Of a DNA stretch of 5,801 nt, positions 1 to 5,801 are shown in pieces; within the stretch, counting starts at the first letter, position 1; each line of letters starts with the position of its first letter. The notes beneath the pieces were generated by a model that had not been told where the DNA came from, searched no databases, and saw nothing but the letters and a program-made list of their open reading frames with translations. The DNA comes from Spartobacteria bacterium (GTDB taxonomy: Bacteria > Verrucomicrobiota > Verrucomicrobiae > Chthoniobacterales > UBA6821): positions 9,238 to 15,038 of the forward strand of contig PLEU01000083.1 of NCBI GenBank assembly GCA_003136515.1, given 5' to 3'. Position numbers and translations under genes: made by a program.

Positions 1-1233
1 GAGCGTGAAAAAGGTATCAAACGCGAAACGCTGATCGAGGCGATTTCGTCAGCCCTTGTTGCCGCATCCAAGAAGAGTTTTTCTTGTTCGAGAGAAGTGC
101 GCATCGACATCAATCCCAAGAGTGGGGCGATCCGCGCCTTCGCAAAACCTGTAGTGGTCGAAACAGTTTCCAATCCCCAGGAGGAAATTTCCCTATCCAA
201 GGCGCTTCAAATCAACCCAGAAGCCAAGATCGGCGATCCGATTGAAATCGAGGTGACACCAAGGGACTTCGGCCGTATCGCGGCGCAGACAGCCCGTCAG
301 GCTATTGCCCAGCGCATCCGCCAAATTGAGAAAGAGATGATCTATGAGGAGTTTAAAGATAGGGCTGGGGAGATCGTCAGCGGCACCGTCCGTAGATTTG
401 ATCGAAGTGACGTGGTGCTGGATCTTGGAAAATTTGAAGGGATTATGCCTTCCCGTGAACGTGTCAGTACCGAGGAATATTCCATAGGAGACAGAATTCG
501 AGCGTATGTTGTCGCCGTCGAGAACGGCCCCCGTGGACCCGAGATCATCCTTTCCCGCAGTCATCCGAATTTCATCCGACGACTCTTTGAAATCGAAGTG
601 AGCGAAATCGCAGATCGCACCGTCGAACTCCGTTCCATTGCGCGGGAAGCCGGCTTTCGCACAAAGGTGGCCGTGCATAGCTCGAACGAAAAAGTCGATC
701 CTGTCGGCGCCTGTGTCGGCATGCGCGGTGCCCGCGTCAAGAATATCGTCCGTGAACTCAACAACGAAAAGGTCGATATCATTCGCTGGTATGAGGATCC
801 TAAGGATTTTGCCCGTGAGGCGCTCAAACCAGCCCGTATCCGTAGTATTGAACTTAACGAGTCCACTCACACACTTCGTATTGCCGTGGAGAAGGAAGAT
901 CTTGCACTTGCCATTGGCAAACGTGGCCAGAATGCCCGCCTGACCTCTCGCCTCACCGGTTGGGAGATTGATATCCAGGAGGATCGCTCGGCAGCCCAGG
1001 CATTTGAACAGCAAATGGGTGGGGCTGCCCATCAACTCGCCGAGGCTCTTGGCATCAGTGAAGAGGAGTCCAAGACACTTGCAGCCAGCGGTATGAACGA
1101 TATCCCCGCCATTCTCACCGCTCAGGCTTCCGATATTGACGGCGTCATTGGGTGTGGCCTGGAGAAGGCGGAAGCAATTCTCGCCGCGGCAAGGAGTCAC
1201 GCTACTGAAAAAGGAGTGCCGGCGGCCTTGTAA
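1..1233 (+). CDS. nusA: Transcription termination/antitermination factor NusA, 5' truncated
   Basis: NusA binds RNA polymerase and nascent RNA and modulates pausing, intrinsic termination and antitermination. The frame is open from base 1 (410 codons to TAA at 1231-1233). The first visible residues already align inside the NusA N-terminal domain, so by comparison with E. coli roughly a dozen or more residues lie upstream of the window. A GTG at 97 is an internal codon, because the 32 codons before it read as conserved NusA sequence. In visible-residue numbering: RNAP-binding N-terminal domain about 1-120; S1 domain about 123-186 (begins GEIVSGTV); KH1 about 196-265 with the GMRG loop at 240-243 inside GACVGMRGARVKNIVREL; KH2 about 270-325 with GKRG at 306-309. 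A final helical domain at about 347-400 resembles one acidic repeat, whereas E. coli NusA has two. It is the first gene seen of the operon and infB follows after 61 bases. The identification is close to certain. Confidence 0.98.
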   Translation, partial: EREKGIKRETLIEAISSALVAASKKSFSCSREVRIDINPKSGAIRAFAKPVVVETVSNPQEEISLSKALQINPEAKIGDPIEIEVTPRDFGRIAAQTARQAIAQRIRQIEKEMIYEEFKDRAGEIVSGTVRRFDRSDVVLDLGKFEGIMPSRERVSTEEYSIGDRIRAYVVAVENGPRGPEIILSRSHPNFIRRLFEIEVSEIADRTVELRSIAREAGFRTKVAVHSSNEKVDPVGACVGMRGARVKNIVRELNNEKVDIIRWYEDPKDFAREALKPARIRSIELNESTHTLRIAVEKEDLALAIGKRGQNARLTSRLTGWEIDIQEDRSAAQAFEQQMGGAAHQLAEALGISEEESKTLAASGMNDIPAILTAQASDIDGVIGCGLEKAEAILAAARSHATEKGVPAAL

Positions 1234-1274
1234 CGGCGTACTTAACCTCGGGAGTAACTCCAGAGTGTACGCCG
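1234..1274 (+). promoter_or_regulatory. Extended imperfect RNA hairpin in the nusA-infB gap
   Basis: Directly after the nusA stop codon, CGGCGTAC (1234-1241) is perfectly complementary to GTACGCCG (1267-1274). Inside it, CTC (1247-1249) pairs with GAG (1263-1265). After a G/A mismatch, GGAG (1251-1254) pairs with CTCC (1258-1261) around a TAA triloop. The left side has a 5-base bulge and the right side a single unpaired base. The 3' flank is A/T-rich (AAACAAATAATTTAT) but has no T-run, so this is not a standard intrinsic terminator. It may be a processing site, an mRNA stabiliser, a weak attenuator or a control element for infB translation. The pairing is seen directly; the function is inferred. 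Confidence 0.55.
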
Positions 1275-1294
1275 CAAACAAATAATTTATCATA

Positions 1295-3502
1295 ATGGCC
1301 ACCAAAGTCTCTCACTCCAAATCTACGACTCCGAAAGGGGCAGGTTCCAAGAACTCCAAGCCCTCGACCGGCTCAGCTTCCAGGACTGGCGGACGTTCTT
1401 CTTCACGCCCTTCTGGTAGCAGGGGAGGTGCTAAGGAATCTGCGAATACTTCGGCAGCGGGGCAGGAAAAAAAAGATTTTCCCGCCGCAGGCATTGAAAC
1501 CTCTGAACCTCAGAAGCAGGCGTTGAAAACGACCGAGCTTCCGACCCTTTCCCTCATTGATGAACCCTCTCCAAAGAAGCGAGTAGCTTCCACAGGAAAG
1601 GCACTTCCTCGAATTGGTGAGTCGGCGGAAATCCTCTCTGCCGCTGTACCTGAAGCGGATATCGCTTCGGAAGAGGTAGCAAATTCTTCCGAGACCGACG
1701 CTCCAAGCGAAGAAATTGATTCTCGTAAGATCATCCACATCAAGCCCCCTATTCAGATCAAGGAGCTTGCCTCCCAGATGGAGGTTGCGGGGTTCAAGAT
1801 TATCCAAGCCCTCATGAAAATGGGGATTTTTGCCAATATCAATCAGTCGGTGGAACCCGAGATCGCTTCAAAACTCTGCGATATGTACGGCTTCATCTTT
1901 GAGCGTGAGAAGCGTGTGGCCGGTGCAGGTGTGCACAGAGAGGAAAAGGCGATAATCGAGCCGCCAAAACCGGTTGAGGAGAAACCCGAGAAAAAGAAGT
2001 TCCGGGGTCCCATCATCACATTCATGGGCCATGTTGATCATGGCAAGACCTCCTTGCTGGATGCGATCCGCCGCACGAAGGTGGCTTCCGGTGAGGCTGG
2101 AGGCATTACCCAACGCATCGGTGCTTACTCCATTGAATGGAAGGGAAACCCGATCACCTTTATTGACACACCGGGGCATGCCGCGTTTTCCGCAATGCGT
2201 GCACGGGGCGCCAATGTCACTGACATCGTAGTTCTAGTTGTTGCTGCCGACGATGGTCTCATGCCCCAAACCCTGGAGGCTCTAAGCCATGCCCAGGCGG
2301 CCAAAGTCACGATCATGGTAGCGATTAACAAGTGTGACCTGAAATCAGCCAATCCCGACAGGGTGAAGCAGCAACTTCAGGATAAGGGGCTTGCAGCGGA
2401 GGAGTGGGGAGGCGACACGGTCGTCTGTGAGGTTTCTGCTACGACCGGCAAGGGGATCGACAACCTACTTGAAATGATGTCTCTCCAAGCTGAGGTGCTG
2501 GAACTCAAGGCCAATCCGGAACAACCTGCCCGTGCCAGCGTAATTGAGGCCCAGGTTGAGGCGGGACGCGGTCCGACAGCTACTGTTATCGTCAACACCG
2601 GGACTCTGCGCGTTGGTGATGCCTTTATCTGCGGGAACTACTGGGGAAAAGTAAAACAGCTTATCAATGAGGAGGGCGATCCTTTCAAATCAGCTGGTCC
2701 GGCCATGCCAGCCAAGGTGCTGGGACTCAGTGGACTTCCTAATGCCGGCGATGAACTTGTCGTCATGGAGAATGAGCGCTCCGCCCGCCAACTCAGTGAA
2801 GAGCGCGTGGATGCACAGAGGAGCGAGAAATTGGCTGCTCCGAAACGCGCCACTTTAGAGAATCTTTTTGCGAATCTTGAAGCTGATCAGAAAAAGACGC
2901 TTCAGATCGTTCTCAAGGCAGATATGCAGGGATCTCTGGAAGCAATAACAGGAATGCTGGCTGATATCCCTCAGGAGAAAATCGATCTTAAGGTGATTCA
3001 TGCCGCTGTAGGCCCGATTTCAGAAAGTGATGTCCTTCTCTGCAGTGCTTCGGATGCCATCATCATCGGCTTTGGTGTCAAAGTGGAGAACAGCGCCAAT
3101 ACTGCCGCTCGTAAGGAGGGCGTCCAGATCAAGCTATTCAGCATCATTTATGAACTGGCGGATCAAATGCGTGACGCCATGACAGGTTTGCTAGACCCCG
3201 AAGTTCGGGAGGCAGTCATCGGTCATGCTGAGGTGAAGCAACTCTTCAACCTCAGCAAGGGTATGGTCGCCGGAAGCCTCGTCACCGATGGGCGCATTTT
3301 GCGCACAGCCCGTGCCCGTGTGCTACGCCGCCGACAGGCTGTTTACGACGGTGGTCTCTCAACGCTCCGCCGTTTTACCGAAGATGTGAAGGAAGTTCGC
3401 GCGGGTCTCGAGTGCGGCATACGCCTAGGAGATTTCTCGGAATACGAGGTAGGTGACATTATCGAGTGTTACACGCTCGAAAAGGTCGCCCAGACCTTGT
3501 AA
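1295..3502 (+). CDS. infB: Translation initiation factor IF-2
   Basis: IF2 is the GTPase that brings fMet-tRNA to the 30S subunit and promotes 50S joining. The protein has 735 residues. Residues 1-150 are a Ser/Gly/Lys-rich then acidic, probably disordered extension. Residues about 152-203 are the IF2 N-domain ([12 protein letters not shown] and onwards), followed by a charged Pro/Glu/Lys linker. The G domain at about 237-405 shows G1 GHVDHGKT (245-252), switch I GGITQRIG (269-276), G3 DTPGH (291-295), G4 NKCD (345-348) and G5 SAT (381-383). Domain II follows at about 412-500, domain III at about 530-625, and the fMet-tRNA-binding C2 domain at about 635-735. The usual switch I motif is GGITQHIG, so residue 274 is Arg where His is normal. 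The ATG at 1295 is the only plausible start for the full N-terminus. It has no Shine-Dalgarno sequence and sits behind an A/T-rich leader, 20 bases after a hairpin. Length and domains are normal for a bacterial IF2. Confidence 0.98.
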   Translation: MATKVSHSKSTTPKGAGSKNSKPSTGSASRTGGRSSSRPSGSRGGAKESANTSAAGQEKKDFPAAGIETSEPQKQALKTTELPTLSLIDEPSPKKRVASTGKALPRIGESAEILSAAVPEADIASEEVANSSETDAPSEEIDSRKIIHIKPPIQIKELASQMEVAGFKIIQALMKMGIFANINQSVEPEIASKLCDMYGFIFEREKRVAGAGVHREEKAIIEPPKPVEEKPEKKKFRGPIITFMGHVDHGKTSLLDAIRRTKVASGEAGGITQRIGAYSIEWKGNPITFIDTPGHAAFSAMRARGANVTDIVVLVVAADDGLMPQTLEALSHAQAAKVTIMVAINKCDLKSANPDRVKQQLQDKGLAAEEWGGDTVVCEVSATTGKGIDNLLEMMSLQAEVLELKANPEQPARASVIEAQVEAGRGPTATVIVNTGTLRVGDAFICGNYWGKVKQLINEEGDPFKSAGPAMPAKVLGLSGLPNAGDELVVMENERSARQLSEERVDAQRSEKLAAPKRATLENLFANLEADQKKTLQIVLKADMQGSLEAITGMLADIPQEKIDLKVIHAAVGPISESDVLLCSASDAIIIGFGVKVENSANTAARKEGVQIKLFSIIYELADQMRDAMTGLLDPEVREAVIGHAEVKQLFNLSKGMVAGSLVTDGRILRTARARVLRRRQAVYDGGLSTLRRFTEDVKEVRAGLECGIRLGDFSEYEVGDIIECYTLEKVAQTL
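3482..3498 (+). other. Small hairpin at the 3' end of infB
   Basis: AAGGTC (3482-3487) pairs with GACCTT (3493-3498) around a 5-base loop, ending one base before the infB stop codon. The bases after it, GTAACCTTAATTTTAAA, are T-containing but interrupted. It could act as a weak terminator, a 3' stabiliser or a pause site, or be a chance result of coding. AACCTT at 3501-3506 could compete for five of the same six bases. The evidence is only the pairing. Confidence 0.3.
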
Positions 3503-3519
3503 CCTTAATTTTAAATACC

Positions 3520-3540
3520 GCTTCAGAACTCCCCTGAAGC
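3520..3540 (+). promoter_or_regulatory. Perfect hairpin just upstream of rbfA
   Basis: GCTTCAG (3520-3526) and CTGAAGC (3534-3540) form a perfect 7-bp stem with a 7-base loop (AACTCCC). It lies in the 48-base infB-rbfA gap, 10 bases before the rbfA ATG, where a Shine-Dalgarno sequence would usually be. No T-run follows, so a Rho-independent terminator is unlikely. It may influence rbfA translation or mRNA processing. The function is inferred. Confidence 0.45.
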
Positions 3541-3550
3541 TCCCATCATT

Positions 3551-3928
3551 ATGAAACTCCGGCTTCTTCGAGTCTGCGAACTTATCAAGAGGGAACTTGG
3601 TGTGATTATAGGACGTGACATCAAGTTTGAGGCCCCCCTCGTCTCCGTTCGCGCCGTTGACATAACCCCTGATCTGAAGAACGCCCATGTCTTCATCAGC
3701 GCGATCGGAACCGCGTGGCAGAAAGAGCAGGCGCTTAAAACCCTCCAGGAACAGAGACAGCATCTTCAGCGCGAACTTTCCCGCCGTGTCATCATCAAAT
3801 ATACCCCGCATCTTCACTTTCAACTCGACGAATCGATAGAACGCGGGACGCGTGTGCTGAGTCTTCTCGATGAGATAGAGCAGACACTCCCTCTCGATGA
3901 AAATGAGCAAGATGGAGATAAGGAGTGA
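3551..3928 (+). CDS. rbfA: 30S ribosome-binding factor RbfA
   Basis: RbfA is a small KH-type protein that binds the immature 30S subunit near the 5' end of 16S rRNA and helps late maturation, notably in the cold. The 125-residue length is normal. The family pattern is clear: the N-terminal helix RVCELIKRELGVII (7-20), a strand with VDITPDLKNAHVFIS (36-50), a helix at about 56-78, and the C-terminal YTPHLHFQLDESIERGTRV (84-102), the conserved strand-helix of the family. An acidic tail (DENEQDGDKE) closes the protein, as is common in RbfA. The ATG at 3551 puts the first helix at the usual distance from the N-terminus. It has no Shine-Dalgarno sequence and lies 10 bases after a hairpin. The TGA stop overlaps the GTG start of the next gene, suggesting translational coupling. 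Confidence 0.96.
   Translation: MKLRLLRVCELIKRELGVIIGRDIKFEAPLVSVRAVDITPDLKNAHVFISAIGTAWQKEQALKTLQEQRQHLQRELSRRVIIKYTPHLHFQLDESIERGTRVLSLLDEIEQTLPLDENEQDGDKE
3914..3924 (+). promoter_or_regulatory. Ribosome binding site for the nrnA GTG start
   Basis: GGAG at 3914-3917, inside the end of rbfA, lies 7 bases before the GTG at 3925, a good Shine-Dalgarno spacing. A second AAGGAG (3920-3925) touches the start codon and is too close to serve it. The site supports the GTG start overlapping the rbfA stop. It is one of only two convincing Shine-Dalgarno-like sites in the window. Confidence 0.6.
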
Positions 3929-4920
3929 AGAGAATCGTATCCTTTTCAGATATTCGAGATGCGTTGAGTGGGTTGCGCCGAATACTGGTGGCCAGTCATC
4001 TCCGTCCGGATGCCGACGCCTTGGGATCGACGATAGCAGTGGCCCTCTGGCTGCGTAATGAGGGGCACGATGTGACGGCCTGGAATGAGGATGGAATGCT
4101 TGAGAAATTCGCCTTCCTTCCATCCTCAGGGATTGTGACCAGACCCTCGGCCACCGCTTATCCCTTCGATGCCGTCGTTGCTCTCGACACCTCCGTTAAG
4201 AATCGACTGGGCAGCGTGCTTGATGCGGTTGCTTCCAGTGGCAGTGCACCGCTTTGGATTTGCATCGATCATCATCAGAGTAATGACGGCTACGGCGATC
4301 TCAATCTCATCGACCCAAGCCGTCCTGCCACCGGTCAGATTTTGGCCGAGGGATTTCTCAAGACAGGTATAGACATTACTCCCGAGATTGCTGCCAATCT
4401 CTTTGCTGCCATTTCTACTGATACCGGTTCATTCCAGTATCAGGGAACGGGCGCCGAAACCTTTGAGGTCGCAGCCGCACTGATTCGGCAGGGTGTGAAT
4501 GTTGCAGATATTTCCCGTTCACTTTACGAAAACCAGCCAAGGCGTCGGTTGGAATTGCTTCGCCATGCCTTGGTTAATGCTCATTTTACCTGTAACGACC
4601 GCATCGCTAGCTTCGCTCTCTCGTTAGCTGATGTGGAGGATTTGGGAATCATCCCAGAGGACAATGAGGGCATTATTGACAATCTTCGTTCCGTGGAGGG
4701 GGTGACTGCCGCCGCTTTTTTCGAGGAACTTCCAGAAGGTAAAATTCGCCTCAGTCTCCGTTCAAAGGACTCCAATTTCGATGCCTGTGCCCTGTGCGCT
4801 CAATTCGGCGGCGGAGGTCATCCAATGGCCTCCGGAGCCAGGATAAAGGGTTCGCTTCATGAGGTCGAAGAGAGAGTTCTTTCGGCCATCTGCGCCGCCC
4901 TAGATAAGGTCCAGCCCTAA
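3925..4920 (+). CDS. nrnA: DHH/DHHA1 phosphoesterase, NrnA-type oligoribonuclease and pAp phosphatase
   Basis: Family members are cytoplasmic metal-dependent enzymes. They degrade RNAs of 2-5 nucleotides to mononucleotides and often dephosphorylate 3'-phosphoadenosine 5'-phosphate (pAp) to AMP. The 331-residue length fits NrnA. All metal-binding motifs are visible: H25, D29 and D31 in SHLRPDADALGS; D88 in VALDTS; D115-H116-H117 in IDHHQSND; and D166 in STDTGSFQY. The C-terminal DHHA1 substrate-binding domain carries FGGGGHPMASGA at about 294-305. The protein is too short for RecJ, which has extra domains, and it has no CBS or membrane segments, which argues against manganese pyrophosphatase or GdpP types. 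The GTG start overlaps the rbfA stop by 4 bases, so coupling with rbfA is likely. In related operons this gene also sits between rbfA and truB. The exact substrate (nanoRNA, pAp, or also pGpG or pApA) cannot be read from sequence. Confidence 0.93.
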   Translation: MKRIVSFSDIRDALSGLRRILVASHLRPDADALGSTIAVALWLRNEGHDVTAWNEDGMLEKFAFLPSSGIVTRPSATAYPFDAVVALDTSVKNRLGSVLDAVASSGSAPLWICIDHHQSNDGYGDLNLIDPSRPATGQILAEGFLKTGIDITPEIAANLFAAISTDTGSFQYQGTGAETFEVAAALIRQGVNVADISRSLYENQPRRRLELLRHALVNAHFTCNDRIASFALSLADVEDLGIIPEDNEGIIDNLRSVEGVTAAAFFEELPEGKIRLSLRSKDSNFDACALCAQFGGGGHPMASGARIKGSLHEVEERVLSAICAALDKVQP

Positions 4921-4937
4921 CTTTCCAAAACATTCCT

Positions 4938-5660
4938 ATGCGAGTTGATTCCATGATTGATGGTGTCCTGCCAATTGACAAAGCCACCGGCATGACCTCC
5001 CACGATGTCGTGGCGATAGCGAGGCGTGTCCTCGGGACAAAGAAAATTGGACATTGTGGCACCCTTGATCCGCTTGCTACAGGCCTTCTGCTTCTCACAC
5101 TCGGACGCGGCACAAAGATTCAGGATCTCTTGATGAGCGAGGACAAAGAATATGTCGGTACGATGAAGCTAGGCGAGGTGACCGATTCCCAAGACGCCGA
5201 TGGCGAGGTGATTGAGACCCGTCCGGTGCCGCAACTTGTACCCGGGCAACTTGAAGCAGCCTTTGCCAAATATGATGGTGATTTTTATCAGATACCTCCG
5301 ATGGTTTCGGCGATCAAAAAGGATGGCGTGGCACTCTACAAACTGGCACGTCAGGGAAAGACCATCGAGCGCGATCCGCGATTTGTCCATATCTACGCCC
5401 ACCAGATACTCGAGGTGCGTCCGCCTGAGATCGACTTTAGGGTGGTTTGCAGCAAGGGTTTCTACGTTCGCACCTATGCCCATGACATAGGTAATGACCT
5501 TGGCTGCGGTGCCCATCTCCGAGCTTTGAGGAGAACAAAATCGGGACGCTTTGATGTGTCTCAGGCGTTCCCTGCATCGGAACTAAAGTCTGTTTCACGG
5601 GAGGAGATTCTTGCGAAGCTGCTGACGTTACCCCAAGTTTCGCGTCTTCGTGGAGCATAG
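4938..5660 (+). CDS. truB: tRNA pseudouridine(55) synthase TruB, short form without PUA domain
   Basis: TruB isomerises U55 in the T-loop of tRNAs to pseudouridine and also acts as a tRNA folding chaperone. The catalytic motif GHCGTLDPLATGLL (38-51) contains the nucleophile D44. Other conserved blocks are DGVLPIDKATGMTSHD (8-23), KLGEVTDSQDADGE (77-90), PPMVSAIKKDGVALYKLARQG (120-140, with the conserved Tyr at 134), and CSKGFYVRTYAHDIG then LGCGAHLRALRR (171-199). The 240 residues end shortly after the catalytic fold, while E. coli TruB has 314 with a C-terminal PUA domain. That domain is absent here with no sign of a frameshift, as the TAG at 5658 is followed at once by ribF. ATG 4938 is taken as the start; ATG 4953, five codons later, is equally compatible with the family, and neither has a Shine-Dalgarno sequence. 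The gap from nrnA is 17 bases. Confidence 0.96.
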   Translation: MRVDSMIDGVLPIDKATGMTSHDVVAIARRVLGTKKIGHCGTLDPLATGLLLLTLGRGTKIQDLLMSEDKEYVGTMKLGEVTDSQDADGEVIETRPVPQLVPGQLEAAFAKYDGDFYQIPPMVSAIKKDGVALYKLARQGKTIERDPRFVHIYAHQILEVRPPEIDFRVVCSKGFYVRTYAHDIGNDLGCGAHLRALRRTKSGRFDVSQAFPASELKSVSREEILAKLLTLPQVSRLRGA

Positions 5661-5665
5661 AGAGG
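5652..5665 (+). promoter_or_regulatory. Ribosome binding site for ribF
   Basis: GGAG at 5652-5655, in the last codons of truB, is 10 bases before the ribF ATG. AGAGG at 5661-5665 abuts the start codon. The purine-rich tract and the 5-base gap between genes suggest translational coupling of ribF to truB. Confidence 0.45.
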
Positions 5666-5801
5666 ATGGAGATCCTGCGCTCCATTTCTGATCTGGCTAA
5701 ACTGCGCGTCCCGGTGGTGCTTGCCGCGGGCACTTTTGACGGACTCCATCTCGGCCATCAGGGTCTGATTCAGCGTGCGGTGGAGGAGGCGGACCGGATT
5801 G
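5666..5801 (+). CDS. ribF: Bifunctional riboflavin kinase/FAD synthetase RibF, 3' truncated
   Basis: RibF phosphorylates riboflavin to FMN and adenylates FMN to FAD. Only the first 45 codons are in the window, all in the N-terminal FAD synthetase (nucleotidyltransferase) domain. The diagnostic motif GTFDGLHLGH (22-31) matches the family's GxFDGxHxGH adenylyl-transfer site, with H28 and H31 as the HxGH histidines. It is followed by the typical helix QGLIQRAVEEADRI. The start ATG at 5666 gives the expected N-terminus (MEILRSISDLAKLRVPVVL) with the motif at the usual distance. The frame runs open off the 3' edge, and the riboflavin kinase domain is outside the window. truB-ribF is a very common gene pair, which supports the call. 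Confidence 0.93.
   Translation, partial: MEILRSISDLAKLRVPVVLAAGTFDGLHLGHQGLIQRAVEEADRI

Noticed and set aside
97..99. GTG as the start of nusA
   Set aside because: The 32 codons upstream stay open and match the conserved NusA N-terminus (ETLIEAISSALVAASKK region), so the gene simply enters from outside the window.
1281..1296. A/T-rich TATCATAAT before infB as a -10 promoter element
   Set aside because: No convincing -35 partner is present and the position would make infB almost leaderless; the A/T-rich leader is more simply an open initiation region.
193..1305. A 370-codon open frame on the minus strand opposite nusA
   Set aside because: It lies wholly antisense to strongly conserved NusA codons, shows no recognisable family motif, is rich in Cys, His and Phe with no domain pattern, and is best explained as a by-product of the codon use of nusA.
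1778..1780. Internal infB start (ATG, residue 162) giving a short IF2 form as in E. coli
   Set aside because: It has no Shine-Dalgarno sequence and would cut through the first helix of the IF2 N-domain.
3425..4123. A 232-codon open frame on the minus strand across the infB end, rbfA and the nrnA start
   Set aside because: It crosses three conserved genes and the infB-rbfA gap in antisense and has no motifs, so it is a shadow frame.
4537..4573. Inverted repeat CCAAGGC / GCCTTGG within nrnA
   Set aside because: It has a 7-bp arm and a 23-base spacer inside coding sequence and is likely chance.
4976..4981. TTGACA resembling a -35 promoter box in truB
   Set aside because: It encodes conserved TruB residues (around IDK) and no TATAAT-like box is found at the right spacing.
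1..5801. A hidden novel system, mobile element, CRISPR array or RNA gene
   Set aside because: Almost every base is accounted for by six conserved housekeeping genes with short gaps, and no repeats, integrase, transposase or unknown genes are visible.

Overview
The window is a stretch of a core housekeeping operon for transcription, translation and ribosome or RNA maturation. All six genes are on the + strand and tightly packed, in the order nusA (5' truncated) - infB - rbfA - nrnA (DHH phosphoesterase) - truB - ribF (3' truncated). Every gene is recognisable from strong family motifs, and I see no mobile element, CRISPR array, tRNA, rRNA or obviously foreign gene.

Organism: a bacterium with GC content somewhat above 50%, judged by eye on a few lines. 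Several traits fit the Planctomycetes-Verrucomicrobia-Chlamydiae side of the tree, perhaps Verrucomicrobiota. These are a DHH nanoRNase gene between rbfA and truB, a short TruB without a C-terminal PUA domain, a NusA with a single C-terminal acidic-repeat-like domain, no ylxR/ylxQ genes between nusA and infB, and little use of Shine-Dalgarno sequences. This placement is an inference of low confidence, since no taxonomic marker was searched.

Layout: 1-1233 nusA, already inside the gene at base 1; 1234-1294 a 61-base gap largely filled by a long imperfect hairpin; 1295-3502 infB (IF2, 735 aa); 3503-3550 a 48-base gap with a perfect hairpin just before the next start, and another small hairpin at the end of infB; 3551-3928 rbfA; 3925-4920 nrnA, overlapping rbfA by 4 bases (GTGA); 4921-4937 a 17-base gap without visible signals; 4938-5660 truB; a 5-base gap; 5666-5801 the first 45 codons of ribF. 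No stretch of 300 bases lacks a gene.

How the genes fit together: NusA controls pausing, termination and antitermination, including on rRNA operons. IF2 delivers initiator tRNA and joins the subunits, RbfA matures the 30S subunit, TruB makes pseudouridine 55 in tRNA, NrnA recycles very short RNAs and pAp, and RibF makes FMN and FAD. The grouping is a well-known bacterial arrangement. I did not find a previously undescribed system. The points most worth checking are the intergenic RNA hairpins and a substitution in the IF2 switch I motif.
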